This document shows, in pieces, positions 1-9,600 of a stretch of 64,000 nt of DNA (its first letter is position 1; every line of letters begins with the position of its first letter). Position numbers and translations under genes: made by a program. The DNA is from Falsiroseomonas sp050563545 (GTDB taxonomy: Bacteria; Pseudomonadota; Alphaproteobacteria; Acetobacterales; Acetobacteraceae). The notes below the pieces were generated by a model. It saw only the letters and a program-made list of their open reading frames with translations, searched no databases and was not told the DNA's origin. The stretch spans positions 62,001 to 126,000 of the forward strand of contig NZ_JBNXUM010000007.1 of NCBI RefSeq assembly GCF_050563545.1. The letters are read 5' to 3'.

Positions 1-265
1 GGCCCGTGACCAGGCCTGTCAGGAAGGCGATCTCAATCCAGGCCCAGGCCACCAGGCCGCAGGCGAAGGCAAGCCAGGCGCCCGTCGCGCTGGTGTCCCA
101 GGCGACGGAATGCAGCCCGGTCAGCGCGACCAGCAGCAGCGAGGTCGCACCCAGCATGGTCCAGCGGAAGGTCTCCCGCCGCAGCCCGTCGAGATAGATG
201 ATGAGCCCCGTGCTGGCCCACCAGACGAGAAGCGTCACCAGGGCGGGAAGCCAGTAGTCGGCCAT
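1..265 (-). CDS. puhE: Photosynthetic complex assembly protein PuhE (partial, runs off left edge)
   Basis: This is the N-terminal 88 or so residues of a membrane protein of the PuhE/DUF3623 family, needed for normal assembly of the photosynthetic apparatus. The visible part starts MADYWLPALVTLLVWWAST and holds two or three hydrophobic segments, with the family-like stretch TFRWTMLGATSLL. It lies downstream of acsF on the same strand, the usual position in alphaproteobacterial puh operons. I chose the ATG at 265 because GGGGA lies about 9 nt upstream; the in-frame ATG at 283 would add six residues and almost touch the acsF stop codon. The C-terminus is outside the window. Confidence 0.85.
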   Translation of the reverse strand, partial: MADYWLPALVTLLVWWASTGLIIYLDGLRRETFRWTMLGATSLLLVALTGLHSVAWDTSATGAWLAFACGLVAWAWIEIAFLTGLVTG

Positions 266-285
266 GAAGGTGCGATCCCCCATCC

Positions 286-1362
286 CTACCAGGCCGGCGA
301 CAGGCGCGCGTCGTCCGGCAGCGCATGCCGGCGCGGGCGCATGAAGTAGAGCCGCCCGAACACCGCCGCCGCGGCGGCCGAGAGGCCAAGGCGCTTGAGG
401 CCGCCGGCGACCCCGCCCTGCGCCTTGGCCCGGCCGAGCCCTTCCGCGATGCCGTTCAGGCGCTGCAGGTTCCGCAGGAAGGCCGGGTTGTCCACATCGA
501 GCGTGTCGGGGAAGACTTGGCGGCAGATCTCCTCGGTGATGCGGAAGACTCGCATGTCGTATTCCGTGGGATCCATCCCCAGCGCCTTGTGGAATTCCGG
601 CCTGGCGTGGTCGCGGACAAACATCGTGGCGAAGACCGCGAGCTGGAAGAAGCGCGCCCAGTAGCGGTTGACGCCGCGCACCAGGTCCGGGTTGGCGCGC
701 ATCAGCAGCGCGAAGGCCTCGCCGTGGCGGAACTCGTCGTTGCACCACTTCTCGAACCACTTGAAGATCGGGTGGAAGCGGAGCTCCGGGTGCCGCTCGA
801 ACTGGCGGAAAATCGTGATGTAGCGGGCGTAGCCGATCTTCTCCGACAGATAGGTCGCGTACATGATGAACTTCGGCTGGAAGTAGTGGTACTTCTTGGC
901 GCGCGTCAGGAAGCCCAGGTCCACGCCGACATCCATGTCCTTCAGCGTGTCGTTGATGAAGCCGGCATGGCGGGACTCGTCGCGCGCCATGACGCCGAAC
1001 AGGTCCTTCATGTCGGGATTCTTCACCCGCTTCCTGATCTCGGCATAGAGCACGCAGCCCGAGAACTCGGCCGTCACGCTGCTGACCAGGAACTCCAGCA
1101 GCTCCTTCTGCAGCCCTTCCGGCAGCGCGTTGATGTCGAAGGCGTCGAATTCCTCGGTGCGCATGAAGTGGCCACGGTTCGGGTCGTCGTGGAACTCCTT
1201 CATCAGCGCGTCCCACTGCTCGCGCACGGAGTCAACGCTGATCGCGTCCATCGCGGCGAAGTCGGTGGTGTAGAAGCGCGGCGAGAGGGCCGTCTCGGTC
1301 ATCGCCATCTTCGTCGTCTCGGACGAGGAGGACGGCCGCCCGCCGGGTGTCATGGCGTTCAT
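286..1362 (-). CDS. acsF: Mg-protoporphyrin IX monomethyl ester oxidative cyclase AcsF
   Basis: AcsF is the diiron, O2-dependent cyclase that closes the isocyclic (E) ring to make divinyl-protochlorophyllide. The 358-residue protein carries two E-x2-H diiron motifs, E129-SR-H132 (DESRHAGF) and E210-FR-H213 (NDEFRHGEA), and has the normal family length. The ATG at 1362 overlaps the bciE stop codon (ATGA), so the two are translationally coupled; the open frame extends further upstream only because it shadows bciE. Its presence, with no bchE in view, points to pigment synthesis in air. Its partners would be BciE and an electron donor not seen here. Confidence 0.96.
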   Translation of the reverse strand: MNAMTPGGRPSSSSETTKMAMTETALSPRFYTTDFAAMDAISVDSVREQWDALMKEFHDDPNRGHFMRTEEFDAFDINALPEGLQKELLEFLVSSVTAEFSGCVLYAEIRKRVKNPDMKDLFGVMARDESRHAGFINDTLKDMDVGVDLGFLTRAKKYHYFQPKFIMYATYLSEKIGYARYITIFRQFERHPELRFHPIFKWFEKWCNDEFRHGEAFALLMRANPDLVRGVNRYWARFFQLAVFATMFVRDHARPEFHKALGMDPTEYDMRVFRITEEICRQVFPDTLDVDNPAFLRNLQRLNGIAEGLGRAKAQGGVAGGLKRLGLSAAAAAVFGRLYFMRPRRHALPDDARLSPAW

Positions 1363-1679
1363 GCCGCGAACTCCTTCGGCTCGAAGCCGCAGTGATAGAG
1401 CTCGGTCACCTCGAACAGCGCCGACCATTGCGTCCAGAAGCGCTCGATCGCGCCGGCGCGGTAGACGGTGGCCGTCGTCTCGAACCGCAGCGTGCGGCCG
1501 AAGTCGATGTGGTCGGGCGCGCCATGCACCAGCACGCGGTCGCCCGGCCTGAGCTCGATCCCTTCGGGGATGGCGTTGGCGAAGAAGTAGTCCGCCGTCC
1601 GCTCGATCTCCACTGTGCAAGGCACTTCGACGGTCTTTCCGCCGAAGATCGCCCGGCCCACTCCCCAGTGGTCCGTCAT
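1359..1679 (-). CDS. bciE: Cyclase accessory subunit BciE
   Basis: This is a 106-residue soluble protein immediately upstream of acsF and coupled to it by an ATGA overlap. In alphaproteobacteria the small ORF between puhC and acsF encodes BciE, the extra subunit that alphaproteobacterial AcsF needs for activity; betaproteobacteria and cyanobacteria differ (Ycf54 in oxygenic phototrophs). The assignment rests on position, size and resemblance to the family as I know it (a short beta-rich protein with ELRPGDRVLVHGAP and an aromatic-rich C-terminus). The start ATG lies 4 nt after the puhC stop. It might otherwise be listed as a hypothetical protein. Confidence 0.85.
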   Translation of the reverse strand: MTDHWGVGRAIFGGKTVEVPCTVEIERTADYFFANAIPEGIELRPGDRVLVHGAPDHIDFGRTLRFETTATVYRAGAIERFWTQWSALFEVTELYHCGFEPKEFAA

Positions 1680-1683
1680 GGCT

Positions 1684-2133
1684 CTACTCCTCGGTTGCCA
1701 AGAGTTTCAGGAAAGCCTCCGCATTGGTCCTGCCGAAGGCGTGCAGCTCCATCGTGTTGCCGGTCCCCATGTCCTGCAGGGTGATCCGCCCGTCCGGCCA
1801 GGTGCTGAGGCGGAAGGGCACGTCCTCGCCGATGCCGGCGCGGTTGCGTTCGCGGGCCAGGCCGCGCATGCCGCCGCGCACGAAGTTCTCCGTGCCCGGG
1901 GCGAGGGTTTCCACCACGCGCAAGCTGCGGGCGTCGGTGACGACGATCGCGCCATCCGCGCGGTCGGCGAAGCGCAGGTCGCGGGTCGCGACCGGCCGCG
2001 CGCCCGCATCGGCCGGGTTGGTCGGCGCGCGGTGACCGAGGCTGGCCAGCGCCAGTGTGCCGGCGACCACCAGCGCGGTGCCGATGACCATGTGCCGCGG
2101 CAGCGTGCCCGGGCGGGAAACGGCGCTCCCCAT
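1684..2133 (-). CDS. puhC: Photosynthetic complex assembly protein PuhC
   Basis: PuhC is a membrane-anchored factor that helps assemble or organise the RC-LH1 core. The 149-residue product has a single N-terminal membrane segment (about residues 14-35) followed by a periplasmic domain with the family-like pattern RDLRFADRADGAIVV and TLAPGTENFVRG, ending in a predicted conserved tail. The ATG at 2133 is preceded by a strong GGGAGGG ribosome site and lies 11 nt after the puhB stop. The longer open frame upstream runs antisense-free through puhB in another frame and is not coding. Confidence 0.9.
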   Translation of the reverse strand: MGSAVSRPGTLPRHMVIGTALVVAGTLALASLGHRAPTNPADAGARPVATRDLRFADRADGAIVVTDARSLRVVETLAPGTENFVRGGMRGLARERNRAGIGEDVPFRLSTWPDGRITLQDMGTGNTMELHAFGRTNAEAFLKLLATEE

Positions 2134-2144
2134 CGCGCCCTCCC

Positions 2145-2816
2145 TCAGGCCATCGCCTCGGCCGCGGGCCGGTCGGCCGCGCGGACGGGCTGGTTGGCGA
2201 CGGGCCGGACCGGCATCGAGGACGCGGCGGCCAGCGCGCGGCCCAGCACCTGGGCCACCTGCTCGGGCTGCGCGACGGCGCGCAGCGTCGGCTGCGGCTT
2301 CGTCAGGTGCCAGGACCGCGTATGCGGCCACAGCGCGATCCAGGACACGCGATGCGGCGGCATCACCTGCAGCGCGATGTCGCCGGTGCCGTCGGCATGC
2401 GGCGCGACGCCGGCGCTGCCGATCACGGCGAAGGGAATGTTCACCGTCACGGGCAGCGCGACGCCGGTACGGATGACCACGCGGCGCGAGGTGATGGTGT
2501 ACATCGTCATCCGCGCGCTGGCCCAGCCATAGGCCAGCAGCAGGCCCATCGGCACCGCGCCGAGCAGCAGGATGAAGGCCGCGCCCTGGATCACCTCGAG
2601 CGCGCCGGCGCCTTCGCCCGCCAGCGTGGCGCCGCGCCAGAGCGCCAGCAGCACGAAGTAGACCGACATCCAACGCAGGTGCAGCGCCCGCCGGGCCAGG
2701 CCGCCGAGCTTCGGCGTGCCCTGCCAGAGGATCTGCTCGCCCGCCGGCAGCTCGGCCGGCAGGCCGGGCACCGGCTCGTTGTCGTGTTCGAAGAAGCCGG
2801 GGAGCTGCTTGCTCAT
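2145..2816 (-). CDS. puhB: Photosynthetic complex assembly protein PuhB
   Basis: PuhB is an integral membrane protein that helps assemble the reaction centre. The 223-residue product has hydrophobic segments around residues 50-65 and 75-100 and then a bacterial PH-like domain containing MTMYTITSRRVVIRTG, the hallmark of the family. The start ATG at 2816 overlaps the puhA stop (ATGA), implying translational coupling and coordinated synthesis with the H subunit. Size fits the R. capsulatus protein of about 214 residues. Confidence 0.93.
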   Translation of the reverse strand: MSKQLPGFFEHDNEPVPGLPAELPAGEQILWQGTPKLGGLARRALHLRWMSVYFVLLALWRGATLAGEGAGALEVIQGAAFILLLGAVPMGLLLAYGWASARMTMYTITSRRVVIRTGVALPVTVNIPFAVIGSAGVAPHADGTGDIALQVMPPHRVSWIALWPHTRSWHLTKPQPTLRAVAQPEQVAQVLGRALAAASSMPVRPVANQPVRAADRPAAEAMA

Positions 2817-3598
2817 ACGAAGCTCTCGCGGTCGCCGGGCAGGGCGTAGAGCTCGCCGCCGCCGAAATAGCCGCTGATGCGGTCCTCCTCGCGCAGGGTG
2901 ACCTGCTCGGGGTGTGCGGTGGTGGGCGCGGCCGCAATCTGCGCGCAGGTCGCGGTGTCGCACTTCACGGGGCCGTTGCCGCTCCAGTGAACGACGCCGA
3001 TCGGCATGATCACGCGCTTGCCGCTGCCGGAGACCTCGGCCTCCACATAGCGCAGCAGCACGTCGGATTTATCGACCCAGAGGTCGACGATGGTGCCGGC
3101 GACCTTGCCATCCAGCCCGATCAGGGGCCGGCCGCGGATCTCGGGGTCGCCTTCCGCGATCGTCCAGCCCGGCGCGGCGCGCAGCGGCACGATCTTCGGC
3201 GCGCCATGGTCCCAGTCGAGATCGGGTGTGTCGGCGCGCAGCGCATAGGACGCCGTGCCGACGCCATCCTGCATGGGATCGCCGAGCGCGATCTGCGAGG
3301 CGCCGGGGAAGGCGTCATAGGCCTTCAGGATCCCGGTCATGTCGCGCTCCTCCCGCTGGGCGGGGGCGGAGACGGTGCCGTGGCCGTGCGCCAGGAGGTA
3401 GGTCTTGGGATCGGGCACCGCCGGGAAGCCCTGGATCGGCGTGGCGAGCACGCGCCCCTCGCGGTCCGAGATCAGCGGGTAGCCCTCGCGCTTGCCCTCG
3501 CGGTGCAGGTACAGCACCAGGCCGACGAAGAACGCGAAGAAGATGTAGAGCGAGAGTAGCGCGGGATCCTGGAAGACCCCGGTATGGGCTGCATTCAT
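2813..3598 (-). CDS. puhA: Photosynthetic reaction centre H subunit PuhA
   Basis: This is the H subunit of the type-II reaction centre, which caps the L/M core on the cytoplasmic side and shapes proton delivery to QB. The 261-residue product has one N-terminal transmembrane helix (about residues 12-31) followed by LYLHREGKREGYPL, then a PRC-barrel cytoplasmic domain with RGRPLIGLDGKVAGTIVDLW. Its partners L, M and cytochrome (pufLMC) are not in the window. The ATG at 3598 is 19 nt downstream of the lhaA stop. Confidence 0.97.
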   Translation of the reverse strand: MNAAHTGVFQDPALLSLYIFFAFFVGLVLYLHREGKREGYPLISDREGRVLATPIQGFPAVPDPKTYLLAHGHGTVSAPAQREERDMTGILKAYDAFPGASQIALGDPMQDGVGTASYALRADTPDLDWDHGAPKIVPLRAAPGWTIAEGDPEIRGRPLIGLDGKVAGTIVDLWVDKSDVLLRYVEAEVSGSGKRVIMPIGVVHWSGNGPVKCDTATCAQIAAAPTTAHPEQVTLREEDRISGYFGGGELYALPGDRESFV

Positions 3599-3617
3599 GA
3601 CGAGCCTCCGTGTGTGC

Positions 3618-5057
3618 CTAGACGTGGGCGGACCCGGCCAGGCCGGATCCCGGTTGAGGTCGCGTGCGGGACGCGCCCGTGCCGCGCACGAGCGGGCCGA
3701 CCACGGCCAGGGTGAGGAAGAGCAGGACGATCTCGATCGCGTAGACCACGAGGTAGCCGGTTTCCGGGCCCGACATCGCCTCGCCCAGCCGGCCCTGCAC
3801 GGCGAGTTCGCTGACGACGTCGCGCAGGATGCCGCCGAACGCGACCGCCGTGCCCGCCGCAGTGGCCTGGACCGCGCCCCAGACGCCGAGCGTCAGCCCG
3901 ATCTGCTTCGGCGGCGCCATACGCATGCAGGCGGTCAGCGTCGCATGGGCGAAGAGCCCGCCGCCGAGCCCGATGCAGAGCGAACCGATGGCGAAGACAA
4001 CGACGGACAGGGTCAGCCCGGCCAGGATGACCAGCGCGAAGGCAAAGGCCCCGACCAGCGAGCCATAGGCGGCGAGCCGATGCGCATCCACCCCGCGCGA
4101 CAGCCAGCGCGCGCCCGCGCAGAACCCGATCGCGCCGCCACCGGCCAGCAGCGCCGTCAGGCCCGTCGTCGCGCCGACGCCGAGGCCCAGGATCTGGCCG
4201 CCGTAGGGCTCGAGCAGCACGTCCTGCATCGAGAAGCCCGCGAAGCCGAGGCCCGCGGCCCAGAGCCGGCGCTTCCAGGGCCCGGTGCCGCAGAGAAGGC
4301 GGAAGCTCTCGCCGAAGCCGGGCTCGCCATCCTGCATACCCTGGGTGCGGGTCGGGTCCCGCGCTTCCTGCTTCCAGACCGCGATGAAGTTCAGGATCAG
4401 CGTCGCAGCCGCGCAGCCCTGGATCACCTGGATGAGCCGGAGCTGGCTGAAATCCGACAGGAACAGACCGAACGCCACGGCCGAGATCACCATGCCCAGC
4501 AGCAGCATGAGCGACAGCACGGCGACGACGTTCGGCTGCGACTTCTCCGGCGCGAGGTCGGTCGCGAGCGCCAGGCCCACCGTCTGCACGGTGTGCATCC
4601 CGGCCCCCACCATGAGGAAGGCGATCGCCGCGGCAAGCTGACCGGCCCAGGGCGGCGCCCAGGTGTCGCCGGACAGCACGATGAGCGCGAAGGGCATCAT
4701 CGCCAGGCCGCCGAACTGCCAGATGCTGCCAAACCAGATATAGGGCACGCGCCGCCAGCCCAGCACCGATTTGTGGGTGTCGGACTTGAAGCCGATCAGC
4801 GCGCGCACCGGCGCGAAGACCAGAGGCAGGGCGAGCATGATCGCGACCACGCTGGCTGCGACATGCAGCTCCACGATCATCACCCGGTTGAGCGTGCCGA
4901 TCAGCAGCACCGCCGTCATGCCGCAGGAGATCTGGAACAGCGACAGCCGCAGCAGCCGCGACCACGGCAGGTCGTCCGAGGTCGCATCGGCGAAGGGCAG
5001 AAGGTCGGTGCCGACCTTCATCCAGAGCCTGGCGATCTTGGCCTCGACCCTGTTCAT
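3618..5057 (-). CDS. lhaA: Light-harvesting 1 assembly protein LhaA (BCD-family MFS)
   Basis: LhaA is a 12-helix major-facilitator-like protein of the bacteriochlorophyll delivery (BCD/PucC) family that promotes LH1 assembly. The 479-residue protein has the typical entry MTAVLLIGTLNRVMIVEL and HKSVLGWRRVPYIWFGS. It is placed between bchM and puhA as in other alphaproteobacteria, and its start ATG overlaps the bchM stop (ATGA). A second BCD-family member is encoded at 17362-18678 in the same cluster. Confidence 0.95.
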   Translation of the reverse strand: MNRVEAKIARLWMKVGTDLLPFADATSDDLPWSRLLRLSLFQISCGMTAVLLIGTLNRVMIVELHVAASVVAIMLALPLVFAPVRALIGFKSDTHKSVLGWRRVPYIWFGSIWQFGGLAMMPFALIVLSGDTWAPPWAGQLAAAIAFLMVGAGMHTVQTVGLALATDLAPEKSQPNVVAVLSLMLLLGMVISAVAFGLFLSDFSQLRLIQVIQGCAAATLILNFIAVWKQEARDPTRTQGMQDGEPGFGESFRLLCGTGPWKRRLWAAGLGFAGFSMQDVLLEPYGGQILGLGVGATTGLTALLAGGGAIGFCAGARWLSRGVDAHRLAAYGSLVGAFAFALVILAGLTLSVVVFAIGSLCIGLGGGLFAHATLTACMRMAPPKQIGLTLGVWGAVQATAAGTAVAFGGILRDVVSELAVQGRLGEAMSGPETGYLVVYAIEIVLLFLTLAVVGPLVRGTGASRTRPQPGSGLAGSAHV

Positions 5058-5755
5058 CGACGGACGATCTCCAGCGCGTGCGAGGTGTAGAAGCCGGAGG
5101 CGATGCGGCGGTCCCGTCCCGTCGCGAAATCGGTCAGGGCGGGATCATGGCCGATCAGCCGGCGCAGCTGCGCCTCGGCCACCGGCACGATGGAGGGCGC
5201 GCGGTCGCCGCGCGGGAAGAACCGGCCGGCCGCGTGCATGGCGGACAGCAGCGGCGTGCGCGGCGCGAAGGTAAAGGCGAGCGAGTCGTCGGTGCGCGCG
5301 GCGAGGCCCGCGACCACGCGGACCGTATCGGCCGGCGCGTAGTGGATCAGGCTGTCCATCGCGACCACATGGTCGAAGCGGCCGAGGCCAGGGTCGAACA
5401 TGTCGCCGGCCAGGAACTCGATCCGGCCGCGCCCCGCGATATCGCTCGAGCGCTGCTTGGCGATCTCAATCAGGCCGGGCGCGATGTCCACGGCCAGGAC
5501 TTCGGCGCCGCGCCTGGCGGCCTCGACCGCCAGCGCGCCGGTGCCGCAGCCCGCATCCAGCAGCCGCTTTCCCGAAAGATCCGCCGGCAGCCAGGACAGC
5601 AGCGTCGCGCGCATCGCGTCGCGGCCTGCGCGCACCGTGGCGCGGATGCCGGAGACCGGCGCGTCGGAGGTCAGCCTCTCCCACGCGCGGATCGCCGTGC
5701 GGTCGAAGTATTCGTGCAGCTCGCCCCTGCGGGCCTGGTAGGTCGCCGTGGGCAT
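5054..5755 (-). CDS. bchM: Mg-protoporphyrin IX methyltransferase BchM
   Basis: BchM methylates Mg-protoporphyrin IX using S-adenosylmethionine, the step between Mg chelation and ring-E closure. The 233-residue protein has the class-I methyltransferase motif LDAGCGTGA (residues 66-74) followed by the acidic loop AVDIAPG, and the post-motif DHVVAMDSLIHY. It lies 1 nt after the bchL stop and overlaps lhaA. Length is typical. Confidence 0.96.
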   Translation of the reverse strand: MPTATYQARRGELHEYFDRTAIRAWERLTSDAPVSGIRATVRAGRDAMRATLLSWLPADLSGKRLLDAGCGTGALAVEAARRGAEVLAVDIAPGLIEIAKQRSSDIAGRGRIEFLAGDMFDPGLGRFDHVVAMDSLIHYAPADTVRVVAGLAARTDDSLAFTFAPRTPLLSAMHAAGRFFPRGDRAPSIVPVAEAQLRRLIGHDPALTDFATGRDRRIASGFYTSHALEIVRR

Positions 5756-5756
5756 C

Positions 5757-6668
5757 TCAGTCGAACCCCAGCAGGTCGAAGATCTCGCGGTCCTTGAGCG
5801 GATTGGCGTCGAGCGGCGTGACGCCCGCCAGCAGCCCGGCGGCGAGCCGCAGGTACTCGTCCTGCACCGCCTTTACCTCCGGGATGGTGTCGTCCATCTG
5901 GAACAGGCTCTTCTTCGCCAGGCGCGACCGGCGGATGACGTCGAGGTCGGGGAAGTGCGCCAGCGTCTTCATGCCCGACACCGCGTTGAACTTCTCGATC
6001 TGGTCGGTGTCCTTCGACCGGTTGGCAATCACGCCGCCGAGCCGCACGCCGTAATTCGCCGACTTCGCCTTGATGGCGGCGACGATGCGGTTCATCGCGA
6101 AGATGCTGTCGAAGTCGTTCGCCGCCACGATCAGGCCGCGGTCGGCATGGAGAAGGGGTGCCGCGAAGCCGCCGCATACCACATCGCCGAGCACGTCGAA
6201 GATGACGATGTCCGTTTCCTCGAGCAGGTGGTGTTCCTTCAGCAGCTTCACGGTCTGGCCGACGACATAGCCGCCGCAACCGGTGCCCGCGGGCGGGCCG
6301 CCGGCCTCGATGCAAAGGACGCCGTTATGGCCTTCGAAGACGAAGTCCTCGGGGCGCAGCTCCTCGGCGTGGAAGCCGACGGAATCCAGCACGTCGATCA
6401 CCGTCGGGATCATCTTGCCCGTCAGCGTGAAGGTGCTGTCGTGTTTGGGATCGCAGCCGATCTGAAGCACGCGCTTGCCGAGCTTGCTGAAGGCCACCGA
6501 CAGGTTGGAGCTGGTGGTGGACTTGCCGATGCCGCCCTTGCCGTAGATCGCGAAGACGGTGGCGCCCTCGATCTTCGCGGCGCCATCCGCATGCACCTGT
6601 ACGGACCCTTCCCCGTCGCCGAGGCTCGACAGGCTGGAATTCGGCGGGGGTCTCATGATCACGGTCAT
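5757..6668 (-). CDS. bchL: Dark-operative protochlorophyllide reductase iron protein BchL
   Basis: BchL is the NifH-like ATPase that delivers electrons to BchNB for light-independent reduction of ring D. The 303-residue protein shows the P-loop GKGGIGKST (residues 43-51) and the two cysteines that bridge a [4Fe-4S] cluster across the homodimer, C131 (GTGCGGY) and C165 (DVVCGGF). The start ATG overlaps the bchH stop (ATGA). Because the iron protein is oxygen-sensitive, having it beside an O2-requiring AcsF is the usual combination in aerobic anoxygenic phototrophs. Confidence 0.98.
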   Translation of the reverse strand: MTVIMRPPPNSSLSSLGDGEGSVQVHADGAAKIEGATVFAIYGKGGIGKSTTSSNLSVAFSKLGKRVLQIGCDPKHDSTFTLTGKMIPTVIDVLDSVGFHAEELRPEDFVFEGHNGVLCIEAGGPPAGTGCGGYVVGQTVKLLKEHHLLEETDIVIFDVLGDVVCGGFAAPLLHADRGLIVAANDFDSIFAMNRIVAAIKAKSANYGVRLGGVIANRSKDTDQIEKFNAVSGMKTLAHFPDLDVIRRSRLAKKSLFQMDDTIPEVKAVQDEYLRLAAGLLAGVTPLDANPLKDREIFDLLGFD

Positions 6669-9600
6669 GCAGCCATCTCCACGGCGATGCCTTCGAGGCG
6701 GTCCTCGAGCTCTTCGCCGGCCTGGCGGAGTGCTTCGATGGTTTCCTCGCTGGGCTGCCAGTAATTGCGTTCGTGGGCTTCGATGAGGCGGTTCGCGATC
6801 TTCACCGACGCCGTCGGGTTCAGCTTCGCGAGTCGTTCCCGCATGGCGGGGTCGAGCATGTAGGTCTGGGCGAGCTGCTGGTAGATCCAGGGCGCGACCT
6901 GGCCGGTGGTGGCGGACCAGCCCATGGTGTTGGTGACCTGCGCCTCGATCTGGCGCACGCCCTCATAGCCGTGGGACAGCAGGGCCTCGAACCATTTGGG
7001 GTTCAGGGCGCGGGTGCGGGTCTCCAGCGCGACCTGCTCGGCCACCGTGCGGATCGTGCCCTCGCCGCGGGTCTGGTCGCCGACATAGACCGCGGCCTCC
7101 GCGCCGTTGCGGGCGCGGCGCACGGCACGGCTGATGCCGCCGAGCGTGTCGAAATACTGGTCGATCGTGGTCAACCCGACCTCGACGCTGTCGAGGTTCT
7201 GATAGGTGACCTCAACGCTGCCGAGCAGATGCGTCAGCACCTTGTCCTGGCGCGCGGGCTTGCCGTCGATGCCGTAGGCGTAGCCCTTGCGGCGGACATA
7301 GGTCTCGGCGAGTTCGTCCTCGTCGGTCCAGACGCCGGCGTCGATCATGCCGTTGACGTTGGATCCATAGGCGCCGTCGGCATTGCCGAAGACCCGGAGG
7401 CTCGCCTGCTGGATGTCCCCGCCATGCTGCGCCTGGAAGGCCAGCGCGTGCTTGCGGATGTAGTTGAGCTCCGCGGGCTCCTCGGCCTCGGCGCAGAGCA
7501 GCGCGGCCTCGGCCAGCAGCCTGGTCTGCAGCGGCAGCAGGTCGCGGAAGATGCCGGAGAGGGTGACCATCACGTCGATGCGCGGGCGGCCGAGCTGCTC
7601 CAGCGGGATCAGCTTGGCCCCCGACACGCGGCCGTAGCTGTCGTGGCGGGGCTCGGCGCCCATCAGCGCCAGCGCCTGGGCGATCGGGCCGCCCTCGGTC
7701 TTCAGGTTGTCGGTGCCCCAGAGGACGATCGCGACCGTCTCCGGCAGGCTGCCGCCATCCTGGGCGTGGCGGGCCAGCAGCCGGTCGGCCTGGCGCGCGC
7801 CGTCCTTCACGGCAAAGGCGGAAGGAATCTTGAAGGGGTCGAAGCCGTGGAGGTTGCGGCCCGTCGGCAGGACGGCCGTGCTGCGCAGCAGGTCGCCGCC
7901 GGGCGCAGGGCGGATGAAGCCGCCGTCGAGCGCATGCAGGATCGCGGGGATCTCGGGGTCGGTCGCGAGAAGGGCGTCGAGGCGCGCGCGCTCCGCATCG
8001 TCGGTCACGCCGGCGGCGTCGAGCGTCTCTGCACGCTGTTGGCGGGTCAGCGTCTCCCCGATCACGTGCAGGCCGTGCGGGATCAGCGTGTATTCCAGTT
8101 CGAGAAGCTCCTCCGCGAGCTTCACGATGCGGCCTTCCAGCTCAGCCGGCGCCCAGGCGGGTTCGGCCGGTGCGAGATCCACCGCTGCGGCCTGCGCCTG
8201 CACGAGTTCTGCCAGCGACTGCCGCACCCCTGGGTCGCAATCGGGATCGAGGCCGCGCCAGCGGTCGAGCGATGCCTTGAGGTCCAGCAGGCCGCGATAC
8301 AGCCCCGCATTCGCCACCGGCGGCGTGAGGTAGGAGATCAGCATCGCGCCCGCGCGGCGCTTCGCCAGCATTCCCTCGGACGGGTTGTTGGAGGCGTACA
8401 GGTAAAAATTCGGTAGCTCGCCGATGAGCCGGTCGGGCCAGCATTCGGCGGAGAGGCCGGCCTGCTTGCCCGGCATGAACTCCAGCGCGCCATGGGTGCC
8501 GAAATGCAGCACGGCATGGGCGCCGAAATCCTCTCGGATCCAGCGATAGAAGGCGCTGAAGGCGTGGGTGGGGGCGAAGCCGCGCTCGAAGAGCAGGCGC
8601 ATCGGATCGCCTTCCCAACCGAAGCCGGGCTGGATGCCGACGAAGACGTTGCCGAAGCGCGCGCCGAGCACATGGATGGTCGCGCCGTCGGATTGCGCGC
8701 GGCCCGGCGACGGGCCCCACTGCTTCTCGATCTCGGCGAGGTGGGTCTCGCGCCGGACATGATCGTCGGCGCCAATCCGAGCGGCGACGTTGGCGATCGC
8801 GCCGAACTGCGAGGCGTTCCCGTGCAGCACGCGATCGCGCAGCTCATCGACGCTGGCCGGCACGTCCACGTCGTAGCCGGCGGCGGCCATTGCGCGCAGC
8901 GTGTTGTGCAGGGATTCGAAGACGCCGAGATAGGCCGCCGTCCCGATGTTGCCCGCGTTTGGCGGGAAGCTGAACAGCACCATCGCGACCTTGCGCTCCC
9001 GCCGCTCGGCGCGGCGCAGCGCGACCAGGCGGGCGACGCGCTCCGCCAGGCGGCCTGCGCGTTCGGGGTGCACGCGCATGTCGCGCTGGCAGGATATGCC
9101 GTCGCAGCCTGGGCAGGTCCTGCCCTGGCTGTCGGCGCCGCAGCGGCCGCCATAGGTCATGGGCCAGATGCCGCCATCGAGTTCGGGGATCGCGACCATC
9201 ATCGTCGCCTCGACCGGCAGCAGGCCGCGCGGATCGGCCTGCCACTGGCGCATCGTCTGGAATTCCAGGGGATGCGCGGAGACATAGGGCACGTCGAGCT
9301 TCGCCAACAGCTCCTCGGCGGCGTGGCTGTCGTTGTAGGCGGGGCCGCCGACCAGGCTGAAGCCGGTCAGCGAAACCACGGCATCCACCACCGCCACGCC
9401 GTCCCTGACAAAGAAGCGTTCCACCGCCGGCCGGTTGTCGAGGCCGGAAGCGAAGGCCGGGATCACCCTCAAACCGCGGGATTCCAGCGCCTCGATCACG
9501 CCGTCGTAGTGGGCGGCGTTCTGCGCGAGCACGTAACTCCGCATCAACAGCAGGCCGACCGTGCCGGTGCGCCCGCCGCGCGGCAGATCCTCCAGCCGTT

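Noticed and set aside
6773..8416. A 547-codon open frame on plus, antisense to bchH
   Set aside because: It mirrors bchH codons (GC-rich third position) and has no recognisable motif; BchH is certain on the other strand.
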